A stretch of DNA of 64,000 nucleotides, from contig NZ_SODU01000001.1 in assembly GCF_004366075.1 (NCBI RefSeq), forward strand, positions 2,935,134-2,999,133. Direction: 5' to 3'. Positions 1 through 11,896 of this stretch are shown piece after piece (position 1 is the stretch's first letter; every line of letters starts with the position of its first letter). The translations under genes and the position numbers were made by a program. The stretch comes from Kribbella pratensis. GTDB taxonomy: Bacteria; Actinomycetota; Actinomycetes; Propionibacteriales; Kribbellaceae. The notes beneath the pieces are model-generated. The model was not told the origin of the DNA and did no database searches. It was given only the letters and a program-made list of their open reading frames with translations.

Positions 1-815
1 TGATCATTCTCGGGCTGAGCGTCGTACCGGTGCTGTGGTCGTTGCTGTTGTCGTTCCAGGTGAACGATCTGGTGTCGCCGAGCGAGTGGGTCGGGCTGGC
101 GAACTACAAGGCGTTGGTGAAAGACCCGGCGTTCGGTTCGGCCGTCTCGCACACGCTGATCTACACGGCGTTGTACGTGCCGTTGAGCGTGGTCGCCGGG
201 TTGGGGATCGCGATCGCGCTGGACCGGAAGATCGCGCTGATCGGGCTGTACCGGACGTTGGTGTTCGTACCTTTCGTGGTGTCGGCGGCGGCGCAGGGCG
301 TGCTGTTCTCGTTCGTGCTCGATCCGGAGTTCGGTGTCGCGAACTCCTTGCTGCACAAGCTCGGTCTGCCGGCGCAGGGGTTCTTCAGCGATCCGGGTCA
401 AGCGCTGTACCTGTTGGTCGCGATCTCTTTGTGGAGCGGCACCGGGTTCTGCGTGATCGTCTATCTCGCCGGTCTGCAAGGGGTTTCGGCCGAGCTGGTC
501 GAGGCGGCGCGGATCGACGGCGCCGGCCGTTGGGGTGTGCTGCGGCACGTGACACTGCCCGCGCTGGCGCCGGTCACGATCTTCCTGCTGCTGTTCCAGA
601 CCATCAACGCGTTGCAGGTGTTCGACCTGGTGTTCGTCACCACGAAGGGCGGACCGCTCGGCTCGACGACGGTGATCGTGTACTTCATCTGGGAGAAGGC
701 CTTCAAGACGTTCACGGCCGGCTACAGCGCGGCAGCGGCGTACACGCTGGCCGTCGCGTTGCTGGTGGTCGGCGCCGCCTTGCAGATCTACCGGCGGAGG
801 GTGGCTGCTCGATGA
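1..815 (+). CDS. Carbohydrate ABC transporter permease, MalF type (5' end outside window)
   Basis: Inner-membrane channel subunit of a binding-protein-dependent sugar importer. The reading frame is already open at base 3, so the N-terminus lies upstream of the window; 270 residues are visible. Several hydrophobic membrane segments are present, and the cytoplasmic EAA loop that contacts the ATPase is visible (EAARIDGAG, then LPALAPV). That loop and the long periplasmic run after the first visible segment fit the MalF/UgpA family. The stop overlaps the ATG of the second permease in an ATGA, so the two are translationally coupled. The binding protein is presumably just upstream, outside the window, and no ATPase gene follows; many actinobacterial sugar importers share a distant MsiK-type ATPase. 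The transported sugar cannot be read from this subunit. Confidence 0.9.
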   Translation, partial: IILGLSVVPVLWSLLLSFQVNDLVSPSEWVGLANYKALVKDPAFGSAVSHTLIYTALYVPLSVVAGLGIAIALDRKIALIGLYRTLVFVPFVVSAAAQGVLFSFVLDPEFGVANSLLHKLGLPAQGFFSDPGQALYLLVAISLWSGTGFCVIVYLAGLQGVSAELVEAARIDGAGRWGVLRHVTLPALAPVTIFLLLFQTINALQVFDLVFVTTKGGPLGSTTVIVYFIWEKAFKTFTAGYSAAAAYTLAVALLVVGAALQIYRRRVAAR

Positions 816-1630
816 AGAGATTGCCTTTCAGCGGTTGGCATCTGGTGCTCGCGCCGCTGGCATTGCTGTTCGCGTTGCCGTTGGTGTGGCTGCTGGTCAG
901 CTCGGTGATGAGCAACGCGGAAATCAACCGTTTTCCGCCGGCGCTGTGGCCGCACGGGATCAAGCTCGACGGCTACCGGTACGTGCTCGGAAACGCGTTG
1001 TTTCCGCGGTGGTTCCTGAATTCCTTCATCGTTTCCGCGGTGGCGGTGACGGCGAACCTGGTGCTCGGGTCGCTCGGCGGGTACGCGTTCGCGCGGATCC
1101 GGTTCGCCGGGTCGAAGCTCGTCCTCGGGCTGATGCTGGCGACGATGGTGATCCCGTTCCAGCTGACGATGATCCCGACGTTCCTGGTCATGAAGCAGCT
1201 CGGCCTGATCGACACCCTCGGCGCGCTGATCGTGCCGTCGCTGGTGACACCGCTTTCGGTGTTTCTGTTCCGGCAGTTCTTCGTCTCGCTGCCCCGCGAG
1301 CTCGAGGAGGCAGCCTGGATCGACGGCTGCGGGCGACTCCGGATCCTGGTGTCGATCGTGCTGCCGCTCGCGCGGCCGGCGTTGAGCACTGTCGCCGTAC
1401 TGACCTTCCTCGCGACCTGGAACGACCTGACCTGGCCGTTGATCGCGATCAACAGCGACTCCACCTACACCCTCCAGCTGGGACTCACCACGTTCCAGGG
1501 ACAGCACCACACCCAGTGGTCGGCTGTGATGGCGGGCAACGTCATCACCGTGCTGCCCGTCCTGCTGGGGTTCCTCCTGGCCCAGAAGGCGTTCATCCGC
1601 TCTCTGGCCTCCACCGGACTCAAAGGCTGA
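812..1630 (+). CDS. Carbohydrate ABC transporter permease, MalG type
   Basis: Second channel subunit (272 aa) pairing with the preceding permease. Starting at the ATG inside the ATGA overlap gives MKRLPFSGWH followed by a first membrane segment, as expected for MalG/UgpE proteins. About six hydrophobic segments can be counted, and the EAA motif reads EEAAWIDGCGR followed by LPLARPA. Length is normal for the family. The PfkB kinase gene starts two bases after the stop, so uptake, phosphorylation and glycoside cleavage genes appear to be one operon. The open frame extends far upstream of 812, but that part is only antiparallel-free overlap with the first permease in another phase and is not coding. 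Substrate is inferred only from the neighbouring GH4 gene: probably an alpha-galactoside or similar oligosaccharide. Confidence 0.93.
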   Translation: MKRLPFSGWHLVLAPLALLFALPLVWLLVSSVMSNAEINRFPPALWPHGIKLDGYRYVLGNALFPRWFLNSFIVSAVAVTANLVLGSLGGYAFARIRFAGSKLVLGLMLATMVIPFQLTMIPTFLVMKQLGLIDTLGALIVPSLVTPLSVFLFRQFFVSLPRELEEAAWIDGCGRLRILVSIVLPLARPALSTVAVLTFLATWNDLTWPLIAINSDSTYTLQLGLTTFQGQHHTQWSAVMAGNVITVLPVLLGFLLAQKAFIRSLASTGLKG

Positions 1631-1632
1631 CT

Positions 1633-2553
1633 ATGGACCTGCTTGTCATTGGCGACGCCAACCCTGATGTGGTGATCGGGCCGGTTGACCAACCGATCCT
1701 GTTCGGTCAGCGGGAGCGTCTGGTTCCGGCCGGGTCGCTGGTTCTCGGCGGCTCCGCGTCGATCATGGCGTGCGGCGCGGCCCGGCTCGGGCTCAGCGTC
1801 GCGTTCGCCGGTCGCGTCGGCGACGACCCCGCGGGCGACTTCGTCCGTACGTCGCTTGCCGACCGGGGCGTGAACGTCGACGCGCTGGTGGTCGACTCCT
1901 CGCTGCCGACGCCCCTCACCACGATCCTCACCTCGGGCGACGATCGCGCGATCCTCACGTCTCCGGGATGTCTGCCCAGTATCACCGCGGACGACGTACC
2001 GCTGGACCTGGTGCGGTCGGTGCGGCACGTGCATGCGGCGTCGTTCTACCTGTTGCCGGAGTTGGCTGCTGGGCTGGCCGGGATCTTCAAGGAGGCGAAG
2101 GCGGCGAAGGCGACCACCTCGCTGGATCCGAACGACGATCCCGCCGGGCGCTGGGACCGGTCGATCCTCGACCCGATCCTGCGGGTCACCGACTACTTCC
2201 TGCCCAATGCCGCCGAGGCCCTGGCCCTGACCGGCCATCACCAGGTCGAGGACGCCGCCGGCATCCTCGCCCGCCGCGGCCCCCTCGTCGTGGTCAAGAA
2301 CGGTGTCGACGGTGCCATCGCCCACAACGGGTCGAAAGTCGTCACCGCACCGGCGCTCAAGGTCGACACGATCGACGCCATCGGAGCAGGCGACAGCTTC
2401 GATGCCGGCTGGGTGGCCGCCGTACTCAACGGATCCCGCCCTGACCGCGCCCTGGCGATCGCCGCGGCCTGCGGTTCGCTCTCAACCCGCGCCGCAGGCG
2501 GCACCGCGGCGCAAGCCAACTGGAACGAGGCAGTCGAAAGCATGACGACATGA
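1633..2553 (+). CDS. PfkB-family carbohydrate kinase
   Basis: ATP-dependent cytoplasmic sugar kinase of the ribokinase/PfkB family, 306 aa, which is the usual length. The N-terminal substrate-side glycine motif (LGGSASIMACGAARLG, about 38-53) and the C-terminal signature GAGDSFDAG (251-259, catalytic base Asp254) are both intact. The start is the ATG two bases after the permease stop, giving MDLLVIGDANPD, a typical first strand. It lies between an ABC sugar importer and a GH4 glycosidase and shares an ATGA with the latter, so it most likely phosphorylates the imported sugar or the monosaccharide released from it. Ribokinase-like proteins of this type act on fructose, tagatose, ribose, KDG and others, and the exact sugar cannot be decided from the sequence. 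Confidence 0.9.
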   Translation: MDLLVIGDANPDVVIGPVDQPILFGQRERLVPAGSLVLGGSASIMACGAARLGLSVAFAGRVGDDPAGDFVRTSLADRGVNVDALVVDSSLPTPLTTILTSGDDRAILTSPGCLPSITADDVPLDLVRSVRHVHAASFYLLPELAAGLAGIFKEAKAAKATTSLDPNDDPAGRWDRSILDPILRVTDYFLPNAAEALALTGHHQVEDAAGILARRGPLVVVKNGVDGAIAHNGSKVVTAPALKVDTIDAIGAGDSFDAGWVAAVLNGSRPDRALAIAAACGSLSTRAAGGTAAQANWNEAVESMTT

Positions 2554-3845
2554 GGAAGATCGCCTTCATCGGCGCGGGCAGCGTGGTGTTTACGCAGGGT
2601 CTGCTCGCCGACCTGTTCGGGCTCGAGCTCGGGCCGGTGGAGATCGCTCTGCACGACATCGACCCCGAGCGGCTCGAGACGGCTGCGGCCGCGGCGGCGT
2701 ACATCGCCCGGGAGCGTGGCGTCGTACCGCGGATCAGCAAGCATCTCGAGCGCCGGGCAGCGTTGGACGGCGCCGACTTCGTCATCAACATCGTGCAGGT
2801 CGGGATGAACGCGGCGACCCACGTCGACTTCGAGATCCCCGCCCGGTACGGGATTCGGCAGACGATCGGCGACACGCTCGGCGTCGGTGGGGTGTTCCGG
2901 GCGCTGCGGACGTTCCCGGTACTGCGGGGGCTCGCGAAGGACATCGCCGACGTCTGCCCGGACGCCTGGCTGCTCAACTACACCAATCCGATGGTGATGA
3001 ACGTCTGGTACCTCAAGGCGCTCGGGGTCCGGAACGTCGTCGGGCTCTGCCACTCGGTGTACTGGACGATGCAAGGGCTGTCCGAGCTGGTCGGCGTACC
3101 GTACGACGACGTCACCTACCTGGCCGCCGGGGTGAACCATCAGTCGTGGGTACTGCGGTTCGAGCGCGGAGCCGAGAACCTGTACGACCGGCTGGACGAG
3201 GCGATCGCGGCGGACCCGGAGCTGCTGCGCCGGGTCCGGGTGGACATGTACCGCCGGCTCGGGTTCTACCCGACCGAGACGAGCGAACACTCCTCGGAGT
3301 ACGTGCCGTGGTACCTCGGGCACGCGCGCGAGATCGAGCGACTCCGGCTGCCGATCGGGGCGTACCTCGACATCGTCGCGGAGAACCTCGCGTCGTACGA
3401 GCAGACCCGCAACGCGTTGAAGGCGGGCGAGCCGGTCGAGGTCGACCCCACGATGGAGTACGCCCCGCAGATCATCCACAGCATCGTCACCGGAACGCCC
3501 CGGACGGTCTACGGGAACGTGCCGAACACCGGCCTGATCCCCAACCTGCAGTCCGGGGCCGTCGTCGAGGTCCCCTGTCTGGTGGACGCATCAGGTGTCC
3601 GGCCGACCGCGGTCGGAGCACTCCCGGCGCAGTGCGCGGCGCTCAACCGTTCGTACCTGAACGTGGCCGAACTCGCCGTACAGGCAGCGATCGAGGAGGA
3701 TCCGCGGGCGATCCGCCAGGCCGTCATGGTCGACCCGGCGACCGCGGCCGCCCTACCCGTCGAGCAGATCTGGGAGCTGTGCAACGACCTGGTGCTTGCT
3801 CATCGCAACTACTTGGACCCGTCGTTGAGGGCGGCGCTCAGATAG
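2550..3845 (+). CDS. Glycoside hydrolase family 4 (alpha-galactosidase-like)
   Basis: Cytoplasmic NAD- and divalent-metal-dependent glycosidase of family GH4, 431 aa. These enzymes cleave by transient oxidation at C3 and elimination. The N-terminal Rossmann strand reads IAFIGAGS (4-11). The metal-site residues of the family are present: NYTNP (143-147), Cys167-His168 in GLCHSV, and Asn195-His196 in AGVNH. The CHS form fits the MelA/AglA-like alpha-glycosidases better than the 6-phospho-beta-glucosidases. It is the last gene of the sugar operon and overlaps the kinase stop by ATGA. Its 3' end overlaps the convergent nitronate-monooxygenase-like gene by 37 bases. Whether it acts on free or phosphorylated glycosides is open; the ABC rather than PTS context argues for unphosphorylated substrate. 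Confidence 0.88.
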   Translation: MRKIAFIGAGSVVFTQGLLADLFGLELGPVEIALHDIDPERLETAAAAAAYIARERGVVPRISKHLERRAALDGADFVINIVQVGMNAATHVDFEIPARYGIRQTIGDTLGVGGVFRALRTFPVLRGLAKDIADVCPDAWLLNYTNPMVMNVWYLKALGVRNVVGLCHSVYWTMQGLSELVGVPYDDVTYLAAGVNHQSWVLRFERGAENLYDRLDEAIAADPELLRRVRVDMYRRLGFYPTETSEHSSEYVPWYLGHAREIERLRLPIGAYLDIVAENLASYEQTRNALKAGEPVEVDPTMEYAPQIIHSIVTGTPRTVYGNVPNTGLIPNLQSGAVVEVPCLVDASGVRPTAVGALPAQCAALNRSYLNVAELAVQAAIEEDPRAIRQAVMVDPATAAALPVEQIWELCNDLVLAHRNYLDPSLRAALR

Positions 3846-4765
3846 TCGCGGTACGTCGCGAAACCGGCGAGGACCTCGGCCGCTGTGGGTTGACCGGTCA
3901 GTGCGCCGACGCCCTGGCCCGCGTAGATGGACGCGCGGGCCGGGTCGGCGGTCTTGGACCCTTCGACCCAGAGGTCGTGTGCCGAGTCCTCGGTCTTCAG
4001 TTCCTCCTCGCGTCCTTCCCAGGTGTCGAAGAAGGCGTTGCGAAGGGCGCGACCACCGAACTCGTCCGGCCAGCCGGCGCGTGAGGCGGCGTCGAACACT
4101 GTTCCGTAGACGGTGTCGGTTTCGTCTGCCTCGATGATGCGCTGCCGTGCCGGTTCCTTCGTCTGCGCCTCGACGCAGGTGAGGAACGCCGTACCGATCC
4201 AACCGCCGACTGCGCCGGCGGCCATCACGGCAGCCAGGCCGCGTGGGCCGGAGATCCCGCCACCCGCGAGCACGGGCAGGTCGGTTGTGTCGAGGATCGC
4301 CTGCAGCAGCGGGAGGGTGGCGACGGCGTTCCTGCCGTGCCCGCCCGCTTCGGCGCCGCGGGCAACGATCACGTCCACGCCGGCGTCCACGGCCTCCCGC
4401 GCATCCGCGACCGTGCCGGCCTGCGTCGCTACGACGATCCCAGCCTCCTGCAGCGGAGCGACGTACGGCGTGTAATCCCCGAAGCTCAGCGACACCAGCG
4501 CGGGCCGCAGCTCCAGCACCGCTTCCAGGTGCTCAGGATGATCCTTCAGCGACCACGCCATCAACCCGATCCCGTACGGCGTACCAGCTGCCGCCGCGAT
4601 CGCTCCCTCGGTCCGGATCCAGTCAGCCGTGACGGCCGAGCCCGCCCCGAGCATCCCCAACCCGCCCGCGGCGGAGATCGCCGCGGTCAACTCCCCGCCG
4701 CTGACATAAGCCATCGGCGCCCCGACCACCGGCACCCGAACCCCAAACCTCTCCCGCAGCCACAT
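3809..4765 (-). CDS. Nitronate monooxygenase / 2-nitropropane dioxygenase-family FMN protein
   Basis: FMN-dependent TIM-barrel oxidoreductase, 318 aa from the ATG at 4765 (MWLRERFGVRVPVVGAPM). An in-frame upstream extension exists but adds unlike sequence with no membrane or domain signal. Family marks: the N-terminal barrel start with the GAPM loop; GAEAGGHG, whose His corresponds to the general-base position of nitronate monooxygenases; and the phosphate-binding run LAGGGISGPRGLAAVMAAGA near the middle. The enzymes oxidise propionate 3-nitronate and related nitronates, but many homologues have other or unknown substrates (enoyl reductases of the same fold look similar). It converges with the GH4 gene and is separated from secA by a terminator hairpin, so it appears to be a single-gene unit. 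Confidence 0.82.
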   Translation of the reverse strand: MWLRERFGVRVPVVGAPMAYVSGGELTAAISAAGGLGMLGAGSAVTADWIRTEGAIAAAAGTPYGIGLMAWSLKDHPEHLEAVLELRPALVSLSFGDYTPYVAPLQEAGIVVATQAGTVADAREAVDAGVDVIVARGAEAGGHGRNAVATLPLLQAILDTTDLPVLAGGGISGPRGLAAVMAAGAVGGWIGTAFLTCVEAQTKEPARQRIIEADETDTVYGTVFDAASRAGWPDEFGGRALRNAFFDTWEGREEELKTEDSAHDLWVEGSKTADPARASIYAGQGVGALTGQPTAAEVLAGFATYRDYLSAALNDGSK

Positions 4766-4843
4766 ACCCCAAGCGCACCACACCCCCACCTCACCCCGCC
4801 ATGGCCCGCACCACACCCGCCCCCCAGTACCGGTTCAAACGCA

Positions 4844-4881
4844 CCAACGGCCGGCCCCTGCAGAGGGGGACCGGCCGTTGG
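4844..4881. terminator. GC-rich hairpin terminator between secA and the upstream oxidoreductase gene
   Basis: Inverted repeat: CCAACGGCCGGCCCC (4844-4858) pairs with GGGG-A-CCGGCCGTTGG (4866-4881) across a 7-base loop, with one bulged A. It begins 10 bases after the secA stop on the minus strand. There is no long U tract, as usual for actinobacterial terminators. Confidence 0.7.
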
Positions 4882-4891
4882 CGAGTGGTGA

Positions 4892-7864
<2,973 letters not shown>

Positions 7865-8051
7865 GGTGGGGAGTTCACTCCTTGCTGCTGAAGCCTGGGT
7901 TGCGGCCGAACGCCGACAGGGCACGGCCGACCCACCGGGAAGGCGTGCGTCCCCCATCGTACGGGGCCGGGTGTGCCAAGCCACGCCGGCAGCGTGCCTC
8001 AAGCCCTACCTCACCCACGTCCGGGCGGGCCCGAAAGTTCCCAGGTGGTCC

Positions 8052-9263
8052 TCAGGAACCGCGCAGAGCGTCACTGAGCGCTGGCGACAGGTCACCGCCG
8101 CCGGCCACCCGGACCTGGTCCAGCCCGAGCCATCCGGCCAGCTGGACGAGCTCCGCGGCCAGCTCCTCGGCGGTCTCCACGGGCGCCTTCGGCTCCGCGT
8201 GCGCCGCCTGGACGAGCAGCACACCGCCGGGGCGGTCGGCCTTGAGGTCGACCCGGGCGACCAGCCGGTCCCCGAGCAGGAAGGGCAGCACGTAGTACCC
8301 GTGGATGCGTTTCTCCGCCGGGACGTAGATCTCGATCCGGTACCGGAAGTCGAAGAGGACCTCGGTCCGGGTGCGCTCGAACACCAGCGAGTCGAACGGG
8401 CTGACCAGAGCCCGCGTGTTCACCCGGCGCGGCAGCCGCGCGTCGCGATGCAGGTACGCCGGGCGTTTCCAGCCGTCGATCCGGACCGGGAGCAGCTCGC
8501 CGTCCTCGACCAGCTCGGAGATCGCCTGCTGTGTCGGCGCGGGCGCGGTCCGGAAGTAGTCCCGCAGGCACTGCGCGGTAGCCACCCCGTGGGCCCGGGC
8601 CGCGATCGACACCAGCCCGCGGTGCGCCTCGTCGAGCGTCGGGGTCGGCGTCTCGACGACCGCGCTGGGCAGCACCCTTTCCGGTAGGTCGTACAGCCGC
8701 TCGAACTGCTGGTTGCGGCGGGCGACCGTGATCTCGCCCGCGAAGAACAGGAACTCGAGGGCGCGCTTGACGTCGGACCAGTTCCAGCCCCAGTTGTCCC
8801 TGGCCCGCTCGACGTCGTCGTCGATCTCGCGGGCGGTCAGCGGACCGTGGTTCCGGACGTCGGAAAGCACCTGCTTGAGCAGGTCCGGCCGCTCCTTCGC
8901 GATCGATCGCGGCCCGCCCCACGCCTCGGTCGTTGCCCGGGCCATCCGCCAGCGCATCAACGGGTGCGTCTCGACCGGGATCAGTGACGCCTCGTGGGCC
9001 CAGTACTCCACCAGACGGCGCGGGGCCTTCCCGGACGCGCGGTCCAGCAACTCACGCGGGTACGGACCGAGCCGCGAGTAGAGCGGCAGGTACTGCGTTC
9101 TGCTCAGCACATTGACCGAGTCGATCTGGATCAGCCCGATGCGACCCAGTACCCGGGTCAGGGCCCGCATGTCGGGGACGCCCTTGGGCCGCGGGTCCGT
9201 GAAGCCCTGCGCCGCAAGCGCCACCCGCCGCGCCTGAGCCGTCGACAGCACCTCTGTAGTCAC
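8052..9263 (-). CDS. Winged-helix DNA glycosylase, AlkX/YcaQ type (HTH_42 family)
   Basis: Member of the AlkZ/YcaQ winged-helix family (403 aa), DNA glycosylases that remove bulky or crosslinking alkyl adducts. Starting at GTG 9263 gives [13 protein letters not shown], followed by the first helix-turn-helix. The catalytic motif of the family is a Gln-hydrophobic-Gln or Gln-hydrophobic-Asp triplet after LIGLI-like sequence; here it is QID (46-48), the form seen in the E. coli YcaQ (AlkX) branch that unhooks interstrand crosslinks. Tandem winged-helix domains and a C-terminal beta-rich domain follow, with typical length. It is divergent from the secreted protease gene (150-base gap). Function in this organism is inferred from the family only. 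Confidence 0.85.
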   Translation of the reverse strand: MTTEVLSTAQARRVALAAQGFTDPRPKGVPDMRALTRVLGRIGLIQIDSVNVLSRTQYLPLYSRLGPYPRELLDRASGKAPRRLVEYWAHEASLIPVETHPLMRWRMARATTEAWGGPRSIAKERPDLLKQVLSDVRNHGPLTAREIDDDVERARDNWGWNWSDVKRALEFLFFAGEITVARRNQQFERLYDLPERVLPSAVVETPTPTLDEAHRGLVSIAARAHGVATAQCLRDYFRTAPAPTQQAISELVEDGELLPVRIDGWKRPAYLHRDARLPRRVNTRALVSPFDSLVFERTRTEVLFDFRYRIEIYVPAEKRIHGYYVLPFLLGDRLVARVDLKADRPGGVLLVQAAHAEPKAPVETAEELAAELVQLAGWLGLDQVRVAGGGDLSPALSDALRGS

Positions 9264-9413
9264 GCCTCGAATTCTGCCTGGCCCCACCGACAAGAACCGT
9301 GGGGTCATAACTCGGGAGTTACCGAAAGTGGGAGGTGCGCTACAGATGGTGTTCGGGAGAGCCTGCGAGGGAGGCCGTCCGCCCGTGCGGCCCCTATCAC
9401 CCTGGAGTGAGGC

Positions 9414-10229
9414 ATGACAGGAAACAAGCATGTGGTCCGCGCTGCCCTCGCGGCCGGCGTACTGACCGCGGCGTCCCTCGGTGCGGTGGCCGTAGCAGGC
9501 TCCGCATCGGCCGCGCAGTCGCCCGACGGACCCAAGACCCGGATCGTCGGCGGAACCATCGCCCACACCGCCGACACCCCCTGGGCCATCCAGCTCTCGA
9601 ACAGCGGCTCTCCCGACCCGACCCTCGAGTGGTGCGGCTCGACCCTGGTGGCGGCGAACAAGATCGTCACCGCGGCCCACTGCGCCCAGGAGGCCGCGTC
9701 CACCTACACCGCCATCCAAGGTCGCGACGACCTGGCCGACAAGTCCACCGGCAAGGAATCGAAGATCACCAGCATCTGGGTGGACCCGGAGTACGGCAAG
9801 TCGCCGGCGCACGACGTCGCCGTGATGACGCTGGCGACGCCGTTCGAGGGTGTCGACACGCTGGCGCTCGAGACCGACAAGGCGGCCGACGCGGCCGGAG
9901 CGGCCTCGATCGTCTACGGCTGGGGCGAGACCGAGGGCACCGGCCCGGCGGACACCTTCCAGAAGGTCGACGTACCGGTGCTCGGCGACGCGTACTGCGG
10001 GAAGGCGTACGCGAGCGAGGGCTACACCGCCGACGGCGAGATCTGCGCCGGCTACGAGGAAGGCGGCAAGGACTCCTGCCAGGGCGACTCCGGTGGCCCG
10101 CTGGTCCTGAACGGCCGCCTGTTCGGCGTCGTGTCGTGGGGCGTCGGCTGCGCGGACGCCGGCAAGCCGGGCGTGTACGCCGAGGTCGCGACGTACGCCG
10201 CCGAACTACAGCAGCAGATCGACAGCTGA
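9414..10229 (+). CDS. Secreted trypsin-like serine protease (S1 family)
   Basis: Exported chymotrypsin-fold protease, 271 aa. An N-terminal signal peptide (about 1-34, ending AGSASAA) is followed by a short propeptide and the activation site KTR/IVGG (cleavage after Arg43). The catalytic triad is intact: His89 in TAAHC, Asp134 in HDVAV, Ser226 in GDSGGP. Asp220, six residues before the serine, corresponds to the trypsin S1-pocket aspartate, so cleavage after Lys/Arg is predicted. Six cysteines suit three disulfides. The ATG has a GGAG site seven bases upstream. It is a single-gene unit in a block of minus-strand housekeeping genes and ends at a strong hairpin. Streptomyces and Nocardioides trypsins are the nearest known type. 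Confidence 0.93.
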   Translation: MTGNKHVVRAALAAGVLTAASLGAVAVAGSASAAQSPDGPKTRIVGGTIAHTADTPWAIQLSNSGSPDPTLEWCGSTLVAANKIVTAAHCAQEAASTYTAIQGRDDLADKSTGKESKITSIWVDPEYGKSPAHDVAVMTLATPFEGVDTLALETDKAADAAGAASIVYGWGETEGTGPADTFQKVDVPVLGDAYCGKAYASEGYTADGEICAGYEEGGKDSCQGDSGGPLVLNGRLFGVVSWGVGCADAGKPGVYAEVATYAAELQQQIDS

Positions 10230-10244
10230 CGTACCGCGGGACAG

Positions 10245-10277
10245 CGAAGGGGCCGGGCGAGTTGCCCGGCCCCTTCG
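10245..10277. terminator. Bidirectional hairpin terminator (protease / hpf)
   Basis: Perfect 14-bp stem: CGAAGGGGCCGGGC (10245-10258) and GCCCGGCCCCTTCG (10264-10277) around a 5-base loop. It lies between the convergent protease and hpf genes, and its A/T-flanked, GC-rich form would stop transcription from both sides. Confidence 0.8.
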
Positions 10278-10296
10278 TCGTGCACCTCCTGAGGTC

Positions 10297-10923
10297 TCAG
10301 ACGGCCAGCCGGATCACGCCGTAGTCGTAGCCGCGACGGCGGTACACGACGCTGGGCTGGTTCTCGTCGGCATCGACGAACAGGTAGAAGTCGTGCCCGA
10401 CCAGTTCGAGCTCGTAGAGCGCCTGGTCCAGGGTCATCGGCTTGGCGGTGTGGGTCTTCTCGCGCATCACCAGCGGTCCGTCGCCGGTGACCAGGAGAGA
10501 TCCGTACTTGTGCGTCGCCACCTCGTCCTCGGCGACTGGTTCCTCCACTACAGGTGCGGTGCCGTTCACCGGCTGCTTCGCGTTCACGTGCCGCAGGCCT
10601 TCCGGCGCACGCTCACCACGGTGCACCCGACGCCGGTCGGCCGCCTTGCGGACCTGGGACCGGAGCCGGTCCAGGCAGACGTCGAACGCCGCCTGCTTGG
10701 TCTCCCCGCACGCCTCTGCGCGGACCACCGGACCCTTGGTGTACATGGTGAGCTCGACACGCATCGCCCGATCGTGCTGTCGCGGGTTCTTTTCCTGGCT
10801 GACTTCCACTTCGCACCGCAGTACCCGGTGATCGACCTTCTCGATCCGTTCGAGTTTTTCCTCGACGTACTGCCGGAAGCGGTCACTGACCTCGCAGTGA
10901 TGACCCTTGACAACGACGTCCAC
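10297..10923 (-). CDS. hpf: Ribosome hibernation promoting factor, long form (HPF/YfiA)
   Basis: Ribosome-binding stationary-phase factor (208 aa) that inactivates 70S ribosomes and, in the long form, pairs them as 100S dimers. The N-terminal S30AE domain starts VDVVVKGHHCEVS. A charged linker follows, and the C-terminal dimerisation domain ends in YGVIRLAV. I chose GTG 10923 because GGAGG sits five bases upstream; an ATG at 10935 would add four residues but has a poor ribosome site and would bury that GGAGG inside the gene. In the mycobacterial order this gene also sits between secA1 and comF. About 200 bases separate it from comF, enough for its own promoter. The shared terminator with the protease lies downstream. 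Confidence 0.95.
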   Translation of the reverse strand: MDVVVKGHHCEVSDRFRQYVEEKLERIEKVDHRVLRCEVEVSQEKNPRQHDRAMRVELTMYTKGPVVRAEACGETKQAAFDVCLDRLRSQVRKAADRRRVHRGERAPEGLRHVNAKQPVNGTAPVVEEPVAEDEVATHKYGSLLVTGDGPLVMREKTHTAKPMTLDQALYELELVGHDFYLFVDADENQPSVVYRRRGYDYGVIRLAV

Positions 10924-11139
10924 GGAAACCTCCATCGATCGGCGACTTCTTTTACGTGTTCGGACCCCCGTGCTCGTGGTGACGGTGCCCGAAACGAGAA
11001 CACCCGCTGTCGAACCCGTCGGACCCGGTGGCGAGGAATCCGGCTGATCCGGTCCTCCACCACTCCACTGCCCGACAAGCCCTAGCGGGTGTCATAAGCC
11101 AACGCTAGTCGGCTTCGGCGAAAACCGGTAGGGAAGTTC

Positions 11140-11844
11140 TCATGAACCAGACGTCCGGTGCCGGGCGGTCGCCGCGAGCAGCGCACAGCCGACGACCTGG
11201 ATTCCCCCGGATTCCAAGGCGCGGCAGGCCTCGGTGAGCGTGGATCCGGTGGTGATCACGTCGTCGACCAGCAGGACCGGTTGATCGATCAGCGTTTCAG
11301 CCCAGCGCGAACGCAGTCCGAAGGCCCCGTCCAGGTTCGCGGTACGGCGTTCCGCGGACAGTCCGGCCTGGTCGTCGGGGCGTCCCACGACCCGCAGCGC
11401 GGCGGCCGGCCGGGCGTCGATTCCCTGTCTGCGCAGGGATCTGACGGCAGCCTTCGTAATCCGCCCGAGCGGATCGTGCCCGCGCTTGCGGACCGTTGCC
11501 CGCGGCGACGGCACCGGACAGATCCACGCCGCCCGCCGCTGGTCGAGGGCCGCCCGTACGACGGTCGCCAGCAGCTCGCCGAGTGGCCTGGCAAGGGCGT
11601 ACCGCGCGTGCTCCTTGTGCGCGAGGATCAAGTTACGGAGCTCCCCGGCGTACGGCGCGGCGGCGGTCGGGGGCGCGAGACCGGGCGGACTCGGGTCGGG
11701 CCATGCACGGAACGGAGTCAGTTCGGTCAGTAGCCGACGGCAACCACCACAGAGAGTGACGCCAGGCTGCGTGCACCCCGCGCACCGCCCGCCCAGCACC
11801 AGGTCCACGAACCCGTCCCACCCGCGCACCACCTCACGGTCCAC
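11140..11844 (-). CDS. ComF-family phosphoribosyltransferase
   Basis: Type I phosphoribosyltransferase-fold protein (234 aa) related to ComFC/GntX, needed for DNA uptake in competent bacteria; its role in actinobacteria is unsettled. An N-terminal cysteine pair set (CAGC and LCGGC) forms the zinc ribbon seen in the family, and the PRPP-binding motif VLLVDDVITTGSTL is complete near the C-terminus. The start is uncertain: GTG 11844 has GGAG six bases upstream; a TTG at 11865 would add seven residues. The gene begins about 50 bases after the lpqB stop and is probably cotranscribed with lpqB-mtrB-mtrA. This follows the mycobacterial order. Confidence 0.85.
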   Translation of the reverse strand: MDREVVRGWDGFVDLVLGGRCAGCTQPGVTLCGGCRRLLTELTPFRAWPDPSPPGLAPPTAAAPYAGELRNLILAHKEHARYALARPLGELLATVVRAALDQRRAAWICPVPSPRATVRKRGHDPLGRITKAAVRSLRRQGIDARPAAALRVVGRPDDQAGLSAERRTANLDGAFGLRSRWAETLIDQPVLLVDDVITTGSTLTEACRALESGGIQVVGCALLAATARHRTSGS

Positions 11845-11896
11845 GACGCGCTCCGGCCCCCGCAACCGCGGGAGCCGGAGCCTGTGGACAAACGGG

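Noticed and set aside
3809-3845. Convergent coding overlap between the GH4 and nitronate-monooxygenase-like genes
   Set aside because: Overlaps of this size are common in dense actinobacterial DNA and both stops are clear; no regulatory claim is justified.
9281-9304. CCCCAC-N11-GTGGGG inverted repeat between the glycosylase and protease genes
   Set aside because: Short arms in very GC-rich DNA; chance is likely, though an operator cannot be excluded.
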